Shown here: one piece after another, positions 51,873 to 60,579 of the stretch
Layout: each line of letters opens with the position of its first letter
Position numbering within the stretch: position 1 is the stretch's first letter
Assembly (NCBI GenBank): GCA_035649895.1
Contig: DASRIS010000042.1
Span: 102,266 to 166,265 of the forward strand
DNA: 64,000 nt
Direction: 5' to 3'
From: DASSUC01 sp035649895
Lineage (GTDB): Bacteria; Actinomycetota; Actinomycetes; Mycobacteriales; Micromonosporaceae
The notes under the pieces: generated by a model
Seen by the model: the letters and a program-made list of their open reading frames with translations, nothing else
Told to the model about the DNA's origin: nothing
Database searches by the model: none
Program-made: the position numbers and the translations under genes

Positions 51873-53357
51873 GTGCGCCCACCCGACTACGCCGCGATGC
51901 TCGACGAGCTGATCGCGCTGTTGGACCGGGTCAACGCCGACGACGCCGGGCTGCGCTCGCTGGTGCGGCTGCTGGAGATCGGCCAGGAGGCGCTCGGCGC
52001 GCGCGGCATGTCGTTCGTCGAGTACGCGCCCTCAGGCGGCCGGGTGATCGCGGCCACCGGCGAGCTGACCTGGGCGCTCGGCCGGCCCATCGACACCACC
52101 CGGCGGGGCGCCGCGCGGGTGCTGGCCGGCCCCCGGATCCAGGAGTACGGCGTCGACGAGCTACCCGTCGCCCTCGCCGACCAGCTGCGTGAGCGGGGCC
52201 TGCACCGGATGGTCTTCGCCCTGGCCAAGCTCGGCGGGATGATCGTAGGCAGCCTGCACGCCCACTTCGCCGAGGTGGAGCCGGTCGCGACCCGCGAGCG
52301 GCACGCCATCATCGGCTTCCTGACCACTACCGCGGCGCACATCTACGGCCATCACAACGGCCTGCCGGCACAGGGTGACGGGTTGGCGACGCCGCCGCTG
52401 GCTGAGGGGCTGGCGATCCTCACCGAGGACAACGAGGTACGGCTGTGGAACATGGCCGCGGAGCGGGCCACCGGGCTGCCCGCCTCGACGGCGGTCGGCC
52501 GGCCGATCACACTGCCGGTGCCACCCATGGGACAGTCGCTGGAGCACCGGCTCACGGATGGTCGGCGGCTTCAGGTGTCTTGTGCCGACCTGCCGGGTAC
52601 AAAATCGCGCGTGGTGACGATCCTGGACACGACCGACGTGCGGCGACGAGAGCGGGACCGCGACCTGTTCATCGCGGTGACCAGCCACGAGCTGCGCACC
52701 CCGGTCACCGTCATCAAGGGGTACGCGGACACGCTCACCGAGCACTGGGAGTCGCTGGACGAGCCGGCCCGCCGGGACGCGGTCCGCGTCCTCGGCCAGC
52801 GGGCCGGTGACCTGGCCCGCCTGGTGGACCGGTTGCTGACCGCCGCCAACGCCGAGGGCTGGGCGGTCGGCGGCGGGTCACCCGTACCCTTTGACCTGGT
52901 TGACGCGGTGCGCGCGGCGGTGGCCGGGTTCCCCTCGGAGCTGCGCCGCAACCTGCGGGTGGCGCTGCCGGACTCGCTGCTGCGGGCGTACGGCAACCGG
53001 GCCAGCGTCGCCACCGTCCTCGCCGAGCTGGCCACCAACGCGGTCAAGTACTCCCCGCGCGAGGTGGACGTGGCGGTGACCGCAGGAGCCGACCTGCGTA
53101 CCGTCTTCTTCGAGGTCGCCGACCGCGGCATCGGCGTGCGCGCCGAGCACGTCGAGCGGGCGTTCGAGCGGTTCTGGCAGGGAGACGTGGGCGACCAGCG
53201 CCGCTACTCCGGGGTTGGGCTCGGCCTCTTCCTGGTCCGCCGGATCGTCGAGCGACAGAATGGATGGGTCTCGCTGCGCCCCCGGCCCGGGGGCGGTACG
53301 GTCGCCCAGGTGCGGCTGCCCCGCGCGGACGGCCCCGCAGGAGAGGTGCAGACGTGA
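51873..53357 (+). CDS. Soluble sensor histidine kinase (GAF/PAS-HisKA-HATPase)
   Basis: This 494-residue protein lacks membrane helices. N-terminal ~165 residues look like a GAF domain (FVEYAPSGGRVIAATGELTWALG), followed by a PAS-like part (GLAILTEDNEVRLWNMAAERATG) and HisKA with H272 in VTSHELRTPVTVIKGYADTL. The ATPase has TVLAELATNAVKYSP (N-box), DRGIGVRAEHVERAFERFWQ and SGVGLGLFLVRRIVE. A response regulator is not adjacent. The stop overlaps the GTG of an anti-sigma-like ATPase, so the two act in one pathway. Cytoplasmic signal input, ligand unknown. Confidence 0.9.
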   Translation: MRPPDYAAMLDELIALLDRVNADDAGLRSLVRLLEIGQEALGARGMSFVEYAPSGGRVIAATGELTWALGRPIDTTRRGAARVLAGPRIQEYGVDELPVALADQLRERGLHRMVFALAKLGGMIVGSLHAHFAEVEPVATRERHAIIGFLTTTAAHIYGHHNGLPAQGDGLATPPLAEGLAILTEDNEVRLWNMAAERATGLPASTAVGRPITLPVPPMGQSLEHRLTDGRRLQVSCADLPGTKSRVVTILDTTDVRRRERDRDLFIAVTSHELRTPVTVIKGYADTLTEHWESLDEPARRDAVRVLGQRAGDLARLVDRLLTAANAEGWAVGGGSPVPFDLVDAVRAAVAGFPSELRRNLRVALPDSLLRAYGNRASVATVLAELATNAVKYSPREVDVAVTAGADLRTVFFEVADRGIGVRAEHVERAFERFWQGDVGDQRRYSGVGLGLFLVRRIVERQNGWVSLRPRPGGGTVAQVRLPRADGPAGEVQT

Positions 53358-53770
53358 CGATGGCGGTGGCGGAGCGGGCTTGGTGCGTGGTCGTCCCCCA
53401 CCATGCCCGGGGTTCCCGGCTGGCGCGGCACCGGCTCACCACGGAGCTGGTCGGCGTCGTGCGCCAAGGGCTGCTCGCGGACGTCATCGCGGTAGCCGGA
53501 GAGCTGGTCGGCAACGCGGTACGCCACGCGGCCCCGCTGCCCGGTGGGGTGATCCGGGTGGCGTGGCGGCTGCGGCCCGGCCGGTACGCCGGTGAGAGCG
53601 TGGTCGAGCTGCGGGTGACCGACGGCGGGTCCAACCAGCCCCCGCACGTGCGCGTGGTCGGGCCCGAGGCGATCGACGGGCGGGGTCTGGCGATCGTCTC
53701 GGCGCTGGCCGACCGGTGGGGCGTGGAGCGGGATGGGCTCGGCCAGAGCGTGTGGGCGGAACTGTCATGA
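53354..53770 (+). CDS. Anti-sigma-factor-like HATPase protein
   Basis: This 138-residue GHKL-fold protein has VIAVAGELVGNAVRHAAP (N-box), VVELRVTDGGSNQPPHVR (G1), and GRGLAIVSALADRWGV (G2), as in SpoIIAB/RsbW-type serine kinases that hold sigma factors. GTG 53354 overlaps the kinase stop (GTGA), with GAGAGG upstream. Partners (anti-anti-sigma, sigma factor) are not in the window. Its end overlaps a 27-residue ORF through ATGA. Confidence 0.82.
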   Translation: MTMAVAERAWCVVVPHHARGSRLARHRLTTELVGVVRQGLLADVIAVAGELVGNAVRHAAPLPGGVIRVAWRLRPGRYAGESVVELRVTDGGSNQPPHVRVVGPEAIDGRGLAIVSALADRWGVERDGLGQSVWAELS

Positions 53771-53850
53771 CTGTTGCGGGTGTCCGGGGTGTTGCGGATA
53801 TCCGGACCGTTGCGGGTGTCCGGCATCCGCCGGGCCAGCCGACCGCCTAG
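53767..53850 (+). CDS. Possible 27-residue repeat ORF
   Basis: ATG overlaps the upstream stop (ATGA at 53767-53770), giving 27 residues with a repeating six-residue pattern (VAGVRG, VADIRT, VAGVRH). It spans the 18-bp tandem repeat. Translation would rely on coupling to the anti-sigma-like gene. It may be an accidental ORF. Confidence 0.3.
   Translation: MTVAGVRGVADIRTVAGVRHPPGQPTA
53773..53826. repeat. Three 18-bp tandem repeats after anti-sigma-like gene
   Basis: Three head-to-tail 18-base copies (53773, 53791, 53809) start GTTGCGGGTGTCCGG or GTTGCGGATATCCGG plus three variable bases. The period is a multiple of 3 and stays in frame with the short ORF at 53767-53850. Confidence 0.85.
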
Positions 53851-53861
53851 GCTGAACGCCC

Positions 53862-54749
53862 GTGAGCAAGCGCCGTAAAGGTCCCCGCCCGACCGCCGGG
53901 ACCGAGCAGAAGCGGACCAGGCCGCAGGACACCTACATCCCCCGCCCGTTCGAGGGCCTGGCCGACGAGGGTGAGTGGATCGCGCTGCGGGAGCTGGTGC
54001 CCGCGGCGACCACACCGGTGCGGCTGTCCCCCGAGCTGTCCGAGCAGTACGGTGACCGGCCGGTCACGTTCGCCACGGTCCTGCCGCTGGCCGCGCCGGC
54101 GCTGGCCCGCGCCGACGGGCGGGTGCTGGTGGCGGTGCAACGACATGCCGACTCCGGCGACCCGGCCCGGGACCTTGCGGCGGCACTGCTCTGTGCCCTG
54201 GACACGCCTGGCGGCAAGCCCGTTGAGGTGCCGGCCCTGCCCGGCCCCGGCCCGCGCCTGCACGACGTGCTGGCCGACGGCCCGCTCGACGTGACGGTGC
54301 ACCCCGGCTTCAGCTTCTGGCTGGATGGCGACGCCACTGACGACCCGGACGTGAAGGCCAGCATGGAGCGTGCGGACGCGCACGCCTTCCCGACCGTGCG
54401 GCTGGCGGCCGCCCGGTCCGCGTACTGGTGCCGGGTGGGTGGGCAGGCCCACGTGCGGTGGGTGCTCGCCGACGACGAGGACGAGGTGCTGGAGGCGCTC
54501 GCCCGAATCAGCGCCGCGGGCGCGCTGCCGCTGGGCGAGGGCACCCGGTTCGCCGGCATGCTGCGGGCGTACGGGCGGCTGATGCCGGTCTGGGACCTGC
54601 CCAGCGAGGCGGAGGCGGGTGAGTGGGAGGCTCCGCTGGCCGCGCTCGCCGAGCGGTACGCCCAGGCGCGGGCGCAGACCGAGCCGCTGAGCCCGGCCGA
54701 GCGGCGGGCCCGGCAGGGTCTGCTGGGCAGACAGAAGACGCTACGCTGA
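53862..54749 (+). CDS. DUF5926 family protein
   Basis: This 295-residue protein begins MSKRRKGPRPTAGTEQKRTRPQDTYIPRPFEGLADEGEWIALRE, a basic N-terminal tail common in actinobacterial DUF5926 proteins, then an alpha/beta body (FLDVTVHPGFSFWL-like segment, VRWVLADDEDEVLEALARIS) and a helical C-terminus. No signal or membrane helix. The family is conserved in actinobacteria near signalling and cell-wall genes but has no known function. Identification rests on overall pattern and length. Confidence 0.7.
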   Translation: MSKRRKGPRPTAGTEQKRTRPQDTYIPRPFEGLADEGEWIALRELVPAATTPVRLSPELSEQYGDRPVTFATVLPLAAPALARADGRVLVAVQRHADSGDPARDLAAALLCALDTPGGKPVEVPALPGPGPRLHDVLADGPLDVTVHPGFSFWLDGDATDDPDVKASMERADAHAFPTVRLAAARSAYWCRVGGQAHVRWVLADDEDEVLEALARISAAGALPLGEGTRFAGMLRAYGRLMPVWDLPSEAEAGEWEAPLAALAERYAQARAQTEPLSPAERRARQGLLGRQKTLR

Positions 54750-54967
54750 GACGGTCAGCGGACCGGCATTCTTGGTCTTCCAGAGGTCTTCGGCCATGAT
54801 TTTTACGCTGGATTAGCGCCATTCGATAAAAGTGGCGGACGGGTGAAACGGGTATTCATCGTGCTCACTCGTCCGTCACTCGCCGCTCAGGGGTTGCTTG
54901 GGTAGGCACTCCGTCACGTAGGGTAATTACTCCCGCACCATCAGGGGGCCCACGCCGGAGGTCACCA
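54750..54967. promoter_or_regulatory. AT-richer promoter region upstream of NERD gene
   Basis: A 218-base gap with low GC segments (for example GATTTTTACGCTGGATTAG). A possible promoter has TTGCTT at 54894-54899 and TAGGGT at 54919-54924, with a 19-base spacer (long). GGAGG lies before the ATG at 54968. No gene is seen. Confidence 0.35.
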
Positions 54968-55690
54968 ATGACGAGCTTTGCAGATGCCTCAACTCCGATG
55001 GAGTATGCACCCCGCCATGTGCTCCTCGAGGCGACCCGCCCCAGCCCCTTGGAGTGGGCGCGCAGACGTCGCGAGGAGCGGGACGCGCGCCGCGTGGCAG
55101 CAGCCAACCAGCGCGCGGCGCATCGATTCGCGCCGCTGCCAGACTGGCACGTTGTAGACCTCCCCAGGCCGATGGCCTGGGGACATTCGGATCGTCAGCC
55201 GGCAGACGCCGGCTTCATCGCCATCGGGCCCGGTGGGGTCTTCGCGGTGACCGTGGCCGACCACGGCCGGGCCCGGGTGCTGCTCGCCGGGGACGTCGTG
55301 CAGGTCAACGGCCGCCGGCCACCCTACGTCGCGGAGGCCCGCCGCGAAGCCAAGCGCACCGCCGTGGCGCTGTCCAAGGCGGTGGGCTCGACCGTGCCGG
55401 TGGTGCCGGTGCTCGTGCTGGTCGGCAGCGGCCCGGTCTCCTACTACGGGCTGCCCAAGGACTGCCTGGTGTCGACGTACCGGGAGCTGGCCCGGGTGCT
55501 GTCCGCACGCGGCGAGCGGATCACGCCGACCACGGCCGCCAAGCTGTCTGCGGTGGCGCGACACCCAACCACTTGGGGGATGGAGCCTCAGCCGAACGGT
55601 GTGAGCAGGGTAGGCCACGAGGAATCCGAGTCGTACCGCTGGTACCCAGCCGAGGCGCCCAGCGCTGACAAGAGGCCAGCGCGACGGTAG
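54968..55690 (+). CDS. NERD-domain (nuclease-related) protein
   Basis: This 240-residue protein has a basic helical N-terminus (LEWARRRREERDARR) and a NERD-like core: GHSDRQPADAGFIAIGPGGVFAVTVADHG, VLLAGDVVQVNGRRPPYVAEARREAKRTAVAL, and VVPVLVLVGSG. The NERD fold resembles restriction endonucleases, but an acidic/Lys catalytic set is not fully clear here. These proteins may act on nucleic acid or be inactive binding forms. GGAGG precedes the ATG. A strong hairpin ends the gene. Confidence 0.7.
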   Translation: MTSFADASTPMEYAPRHVLLEATRPSPLEWARRRREERDARRVAAANQRAAHRFAPLPDWHVVDLPRPMAWGHSDRQPADAGFIAIGPGGVFAVTVADHGRARVLLAGDVVQVNGRRPPYVAEARREAKRTAVALSKAVGSTVPVVPVLVLVGSGPVSYYGLPKDCLVSTYRELARVLSARGERITPTTAAKLSAVARHPTTWGMEPQPNGVSRVGHEESESYRWYPAEAPSADKRPARR

Positions 55691-55715
55691 CTTCGCTTTG
55701 TGAGTCGACCGCGTC

Positions 55716-55761
55716 ACAGTGCGGCCGCTAGGGCGGTTGGTTCCGCCCGCGGCCGCACTGT
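55716..55761. terminator. Long two-part hairpin after NERD gene
   Basis: ACAGTGCGGCCGC pairs perfectly with GCGGCCGCACTGT (13 bp), and inside it GGGCGG pairs with CCGCCC around TTGGTT. An outer CTTCGC/GCGAAG (55691-55696, 55767-55772) may lengthen it. It is one of the strongest hairpins in the window. Confidence 0.7.
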
Positions 55762-55888
55762 CGTGTGCGAAGCGGGGGATCGAGAGCCGCGCATGGCGGT
55801 GTACGGGAGCCGGACCGAGCGTCGCCCCGCGGGTCGCCCCGCGGAGTGGGCGTAACGGCCGGGCCCCGGCGAGCGCAGTGGAGGTGTG

Positions 55889-56353
55889 GTGGCGCACGTC
55901 GAGCTCTCCGTCTCTGACCCCTATGCCGCGTACGAACGCCTGGCCCTCGCCCTAGCCGAGCCGGACTACAACCTCGGCCGGTGGGCGTCGGTCGTGCTCG
56001 GCGCCGCCGAGCCGTGCCTGGTCATCAACTCCGCGGCGCTGATCGTGGCCGCCTCGGAGCCGTGCTGCGACATGTTCGGCCTGGGCTCCTCCGACGCCGC
56101 CGCCAACCGGCACCTGCTCGACGGCACCATGCGGTTCGTCGACTTCACCGCGGCCCGCAGCGAGCTGGCCGAAGGCGAGGTCAACAAGATCGCGCCGCTG
56201 CTGGCGCTCGCGTCCGGCCGGCTGGCCCGCGGGCTGATCCGCGTCCGCTGCGGCTTCGACGAGCAGCGGGTGTGCACTGCGGACGCGATCGCGACACCGC
56301 TCTGGCAGGGCAGCACAGTGGTGGGCTCGCTCACGTTCTTCAGCCCCATCTAG
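55889..56353 (+). CDS. Small PAS-like single-domain protein
   Basis: This 154-residue protein has ASVVLGAAEPCLVINSAALIVAASEPCCDMFGL, a PAS-like start, then a helical segment and GSTVVGSLTFFSP as the last strand. It has no attached kinase or regulator and no signal peptide. A stand-alone PAS domain could bind a small ligand and signal through a partner. GTG 55889 lies 4 bases after GGAGG; GTG 55886 is possible. Fold assignment is tentative. Confidence 0.55.
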   Translation: MAHVELSVSDPYAAYERLALALAEPDYNLGRWASVVLGAAEPCLVINSAALIVAASEPCCDMFGLGSSDAAANRHLLDGTMRFVDFTAARSELAEGEVNKIAPLLALASGRLARGLIRVRCGFDEQRVCTADAIATPLWQGSTVVGSLTFFSPI

Positions 56354-56461
56354 CCACGGCCGCGGCGCTGGACCGGCCGCCACCGCCGTGGGGCAGCCGG
56401 GCACCGGCCGGCCGCCCTACCATGGGCGGATCACCCCGTCTGCCCCTCAGGACCGGTCCCT

Positions 56462-56986
56462 GTGCCGCGTACCCCGTTTGCCGCCCTCGCCGGGCTGCTC
56501 GCCCTGACCATGGCCGCAGCGCTCGCCGGATGCGGCGCGGTGCAACCACCTGATCCGGTGCGGCGGTCGGCCGCGGCCGTGGCGGGCCGGTCGCCGACCC
56601 CGGCCCCCCACCGCACGCAGGCGCCGACGCCGGGAGCGGGCCCGACGGTGCGCCCCACCGCCGCGCCGGCCACGACCTTCCCGGAGGCGTACGCGGTCGG
56701 CTGCGCCGGCCGGCCCGCCGCCGAGCAGGTGGTCACGCTGCTGCGCGGGGCCACCAGCCTGCTGCCGGCCGGAGCGGCGGTGACCGTGTCGATGGCCCCG
56801 CAGTGCGCAGGCACCTGGCAGTACACCGTGGTCAGCGTGCCGGACCGGGAGCCGTTGCAGATTGTCACCCGTGGCGCCCCCAACGCGTTGCAGCTCGTCA
56901 CCGCCGGCACGAGCGTGTGCACGATCGAGGTACGCACGCAGGCGCCACGCGGGATCCTCACGCTCACCCAGTGCGAGGTCGCCTGA
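56462..56986 (+). CDS. Secreted lipoprotein of unknown function
   Basis: This 174-residue protein has a lipobox signal (AAALAGC), a Pro/Thr-rich tether (~30-75) and a small C-terminal domain with four cysteines (VGCAGRP, PQCAGTW, TSVCTIEV, TQCEVA) that could form two disulfides. GTG start at 56462. Followed closely by prephenate dehydratase on the same strand. No recognisable catalytic motif. Confidence 0.68.
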   Translation: MPRTPFAALAGLLALTMAAALAGCGAVQPPDPVRRSAAAVAGRSPTPAPHRTQAPTPGAGPTVRPTAAPATTFPEAYAVGCAGRPAAEQVVTLLRGATSLLPAGAAVTVSMAPQCAGTWQYTVVSVPDREPLQIVTRGAPNALQLVTAGTSVCTIEVRTQAPRGILTLTQCEVA

Positions 56987-57011
56987 CCGTCGGGAGCCTA
57001 AGCTTCTCCGC

Positions 57012-57965
57012 ATGCCGGGAGTTCCGCCCACCCGCTTCGTCTACCTCGGCCCTGCGGGCACCTTCGCCGAACAGGCGCTCCACCTGGTCCCGGCCGCCGC
57101 GCGGGGGGTACGGGAGCCGGCCCGCAGCGTGCCGGAGGCCATCGACGCGGTCCGGGAGGGCGAGGCTGACGCCGCCCTGGTGCCGCTGGAGAACTCGGTC
57201 GGGGGCGCGGTCGGCGTGACCCTTGACGAGCTGGCGGACGGACCACCCTTGGTGATCACCCGTGAGGTGGTGCTGCCGGTGGAGTTCGTGCTGGCCGGGC
57301 GCTCCGGCGTGACGCTCGCGGCGGTCCGTACCGTGGCGGCGCACCCCCAGGCGTCCACCCAGTGCCGGGGCTGGCTGCGGGAGAAGCTGCCCGAGGCCAC
57401 CGTCGTCGACGTGCTGTCCAACGGCGCCGCCGCGGCCGGGGCGGCCACCGGGGAGCACGACGCGGCGATCTGCGCGCCGATCGGCGCCGCGCGGCACCGG
57501 CTGGCGACGCTGGCCACGCACATCGCCGACCATCCGGACGCGCTGACCCGCTTCGTGCTGGTCTCCCGGCCGGGCCCACCGCCGGCACCGACCGGTGACG
57601 ACGTGACCTCGCTCGCCGTCTACATCGCCCACGACCGGGTGGGCGCGCTGCTGTCGGTCCTGATGGAGCTGGCCGTACGCGGCGTGAACCTGACCCGCAT
57701 CGAGTCGCGCCCGACCGGTGAGCGCCTGGGCCGATACGTGTTCTTCCTGGACTGCACCGGGCACGTGGCCGAGGCCCGGCTCGGCGAGGCGCTACAGGGC
57801 CTGTACCGGGTCAGCGCGGGCGTGCGCTTCCTCGGCTCGTACCCGCGGATGCGCGGGCCGGGGGCGGGTGAGCCCGCCGTCCCGCCGCCGGCCGGCCTCT
57901 CCGACACCGACTACGCGGACTCAGCCGCCTGGCTCGCCGCCGTCCGCTCCGGCGGCCTCAGCTGA
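57012..57965 (+). CDS. pheA: Prephenate dehydratase
   Basis: This 317-residue enzyme begins VYLGPAGTFAEQAL, with the periplasmic-binding-like substrate lobes PLENSVGGAVGVTLDEL and AICAPIGAARHRLATLA, the ALTRFVLVS motif with catalytic Thr (TRF), and a C-terminal ACT domain (LLSVLMELAVRGVNLTRIESRPTGERLGRYVFFLDCTG) that binds phenylalanine for feedback control. It converts prephenate to phenylpyruvate. ATG 57012 starts a typical length. No chorismate mutase domain is attached. Confidence 0.94.
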   Translation: MPGVPPTRFVYLGPAGTFAEQALHLVPAAARGVREPARSVPEAIDAVREGEADAALVPLENSVGGAVGVTLDELADGPPLVITREVVLPVEFVLAGRSGVTLAAVRTVAAHPQASTQCRGWLREKLPEATVVDVLSNGAAAAGAATGEHDAAICAPIGAARHRLATLATHIADHPDALTRFVLVSRPGPPPAPTGDDVTSLAVYIAHDRVGALLSVLMELAVRGVNLTRIESRPTGERLGRYVFFLDCTGHVAEARLGEALQGLYRVSAGVRFLGSYPRMRGPGAGEPAVPPPAGLSDTDYADSAAWLAAVRSGGLS

Positions 57966-58035
57966 GGCTCCACCGGCCGGCAGCAGCTGCGGTAGGCCGT
58001 AGCCACGGTAGGCCGGTGCCACCGCGCGCTCTGGG

Positions 58036-58758
58036 TTATCTGATCAGGCCGCCGAGGAGGCCGCCCTGCTGCTCCGCGGCTCCGGCGAGGCCGCTCGGCG
58101 GCTCCTCCGACGGCTGCACCACGACGAAGCCCTGACCGGCGAAGCTCATCGTGAACGCCTCACCGGTGCTGCGGCCCAGCAGCGTGCCGATGCCGAGCTG
58201 GTCGGCCCGGTGGTAGCCGGTCTGCAGGTTGGCCGACCAGCAGATGGCGGCCTGCGGGTCGACGTAGGTGGGCTGGTCCACGGTGAGCACGACCGGGGTG
58301 CCCTTGGTGGTCACCGCGATCCGCCCCTGGCCGGTGAAGACGCAGTTGAACAGGCCGGCGCTGGACGCCACGCCCATGCCCTGGACCATCTTCACGTCGT
58401 ACTGGAGCGTGGCGTCGAAGGCGAGCACGTTCGCCCCGTTGATGGAGAGGGCGTCACCGGGCTCCAGGTCCACGAGGTGGATGTCGGCCGCCCGCTCGGC
58501 GAGGAACACGTCCCCGCGGCCGGTCAGCTTCATCAGGGGCACGCCCTCGCCGGTCAGCTTCTGCTTGAGCCACTTGCCGACACCGCCCGAGCCGAGCGCC
58601 TGGAACTGCACGTGCCCCTGGTAGGCGACCATCGAGCCGGTCCGGGCCAGGCACTCGCCGTTCAGCTCGATCTTGAGCATCTTGGAGCTCTGCAGCCGTA
58701 TGCCGGGCTGCGCGCTCTCCTTCTCGAGGTTCTCGGCGGCGAACAGCGCACTACGCAT
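58036..58758 (-). CDS. AIM24 family protein
   Basis: This 240-residue beta-rich protein has LKIELNGECLARTGSMVAYQGHVQF, GEGVPLMKLTGRGDVFLAERAADIHLV, INGANVLAFDATLQYDVKMV, GLFNCVFTGQGRIAVTTKGTPVVL and LGRSTGEAFTMSFAGQGFVVVQPSE, the usual run of AIM24/TIGR00266 blades. No signal or membrane segment. The role of this widespread family is uncertain (membrane or tail-protein-like assemblies are suggested elsewhere). The C-terminal tail (AAEQQGGLLGGLIR) is short. Confidence 0.88.
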   Translation of the reverse strand: MRSALFAAENLEKESAQPGIRLQSSKMLKIELNGECLARTGSMVAYQGHVQFQALGSGGVGKWLKQKLTGEGVPLMKLTGRGDVFLAERAADIHLVDLEPGDALSINGANVLAFDATLQYDVKMVQGMGVASSAGLFNCVFTGQGRIAVTTKGTPVVLTVDQPTYVDPQAAICWSANLQTGYHRADQLGIGTLLGRSTGEAFTMSFAGQGFVVVQPSEEPPSGLAGAAEQQGGLLGGLIR

Positions 58759-58879
58759 CGGATTTGCCTCCTGTTACGCGGGGATCGGGCGCCTGCGAGG
58801 GTAGGCGGCACGGGCAAGCCGCGAGCGTGCCGGGCCGGCGAGCCGGCCACCCGCCCGGGGACGGCCGTACCGTTGCACG

Positions 58880-59254
58880 CTACCCCCAGCCCAGCTGGTG
58901 CAGCCGGGCGTCGTCGATGCCGAAGTGATGGGCGATCTCGTGCACCACCGTGACCGCCACCTCCTCGACCACGTCGTCCTCGGTGTCGCAGACGCGCAGC
59001 GTCGGGTTGCGGAAGATGGTGATGCGGTCGGGCAGCACACCGGCGTAGTCGTAGCCGCGCTCGGTCAGCGCATACCCCTCGTAGAGGCCGAGCAGGTCTG
59101 GCTCGTCACCGGGGGGCGGGTCGTCCTCGACCAGCACCACCACGTTGTCCATCAGGTCGAGCAGCTCGGCTGGCACCTCGTCGAGCGCATCGCCGACCAG
59201 CTCCTCGAAGCGCTCGCGGCTCATCTCGACCGGCACGCCGCCATTGTGCGGCAT
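58880..59254 (-). CDS. Minimal zincin metallopeptidase family protein
   Basis: This 124-residue protein has VAVTVVHEIAHHFGIDDARLHQLGWG, the HExxHxxGxxD zinc motif of the minimal zincin (DUF1025) family. The N-terminal part (MSRERFEELVGDALDEVPAELLDLMDNVVVLVEDDP) and ITIFRNPTLRVC are family-like. Length is typical. Two in-frame starts exist; the ATG at 59254 is used, with the ATG at MSRERF possible. Cytoplasmic protease of unknown target. Confidence 0.88.
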   Translation of the reverse strand: MPHNGGVPVEMSRERFEELVGDALDEVPAELLDLMDNVVVLVEDDPPPGDEPDLLGLYEGYALTERGYDYAGVLPDRITIFRNPTLRVCDTEDDVVEEVAVTVVHEIAHHFGIDDARLHQLGWG

Positions 59255-59286
59255 GCCGGCCGAGCGCCGTGCGGGACATGGTCGCC

Positions 59287-59715
59287 TCAGGCGAGGCGGG
59301 CGGTGAGCGTGATCTCGGCGCCCGGGGCGAGCAGCCGGGAGATCGGGCAGGTGTCCTTGGCCACCTCGGCGTGCTTGATGAAGTCGGCTTCGTCCATACC
59401 GGGGACGTCGCCGGTGGTGTCGAGCTCTATCCGGGTGACGGTCATGTTGCCGTCCACCCGGTCGAGGTGGACCGAGGCCGTGGTGTCCACCGAGGTCGGT
59501 GGGGATCCGGCGTCGGCGAGCACCTTGGACAGGGCCATAGAGAAGCAGCCGGCGTGGGCGGCCCCGATCAGCTCCTCGGGGTTGGTGCCCTCACCCTCCT
59601 CAAAGCGGGACTGGAAGGAGTAGCTCCCGGCGAGCCCGCCCTTGCCGGTGCGGACCGTGCCGGAGCCTTCGGTGAGCGTGCCCTGCCAGCGGGCGGATGC
59701 GGTGCGGATAGACAT
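59287..59715 (-). CDS. OsmC family peroxidase
   Basis: This 142-residue protein has TNPEELIGAAHAGCFSMALSKVL and HAEVAKDTCPISRLL; the two cysteines are the peroxidatic and resolving residues of OsmC/Ohr. It reduces organic hydroperoxides using thiols. The ATG at 59715 gives the normal N-terminus (IRTASARWQGTL). Divergent from the F420 reductase gene with 94 bases between. Confidence 0.92.
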   Translation of the reverse strand: MSIRTASARWQGTLTEGSGTVRTGKGGLAGSYSFQSRFEEGEGTNPEELIGAAHAGCFSMALSKVLADAGSPPTSVDTTASVHLDRVDGNMTVTRIELDTTGDVPGMDEADFIKHAEVAKDTCPISRLLAPGAEITLTARLA

Positions 59716-59809
59716 AGTGCCGACGCTAGTCCAAAGCCCGAACCGATGCGACGATGCGGCAGTGGCGCGCGGAGTGCTGCGGGCGCTGGCAGCGACAGAT
59801 GGGGGGAGC

Positions 59810-60454
59810 ATGCGGATCGGCGTACTCGGGACGGGCGTGGTCGGGCAGGCGGTGGCGAGCCGGCTCGCGGAGCTCGGCCACGACGTGGTGATGGGCGCCC
59901 GGGAGGCGGGCAGCGAGCGGGCCACCGAGTGGGCGGCTGGGCATCGCGGGCGGGCCGGCACGTTCGCCACCGCAGCCGGCCACGGCGAGCTGGTCGTCAA
60001 CGCCACCTCCGGGGTCGCCTCGCTGGTCGCGCTGGAGGCGGCCGGCCGGGACCGGCTGGCCGGCAAGGTCCTGCTGGACCTCGCCAACCCGCTCGACTTC
60101 TCCCGCGGCTTCCCGCCCTGCCTGGCCGTTGTCAACACCGACAGCCTCGGCGAGCTGATCCAGCGGACCTTTCCGGAGGTCCGGGTGGTCAAGGCGCTGA
60201 ACATGGTCAACTGCGAGGTCATGGTGCACCCGGAGCAGGTGCCGGGCGAGCACACCACGTTCATGGCCGGGGAGGACGGGGCCGCCAAGGAGCTGGTCGC
60301 CGCGCTCCTGCGCGAGCTGGGCTGGCGCGACATCGTCGACCTGGGCGGCATCTCGGCCGCCCGGGGCATGGAGATGTACGTGGTCTTCTGGGTCCAGACG
60401 CGGATGGCGCTGGGCACCTCCACCTTCAACGTCCAGCTGCGCCGGGCCGGGTAA
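59810..60454 (+). CDS. NADPH-dependent F420 reductase-like protein
   Basis: This 214-residue protein has the NADP loop IGVLGTGVVGQAVASRLAELGHDV, then LVVNATSGVASLV, LDLANPLDFSRGFPP and VVKALNMVNCEVM as in F420:NADP oxidoreductases (Fno/NpdG). It may supply reduced F420 or NADPH; an alternative use as a plain NADP-binding oxidoreductase cannot be excluded. ATG 59810 is preceded by GGGGGGAG. Confidence 0.85.
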   Translation: MRIGVLGTGVVGQAVASRLAELGHDVVMGAREAGSERATEWAAGHRGRAGTFATAAGHGELVVNATSGVASLVALEAAGRDRLAGKVLLDLANPLDFSRGFPPCLAVVNTDSLGELIQRTFPEVRVVKALNMVNCEVMVHPEQVPGEHTTFMAGEDGAAKELVAALLRELGWRDIVDLGGISAARGMEMYVVFWVQTRMALGTSTFNVQLRRAG

Positions 60455-60579
60455 GGCCCCAGGACCCCAGCCCACCGCCACCTCGGCCACGGTGGCCGTG
60501 CCGGCCGTGAGATACGCCCGACGCGTCGGGTTCTGGCCCAGTTCTAGTCCGGGTGCCAAGGCTCAGGCACACTTTGCGG

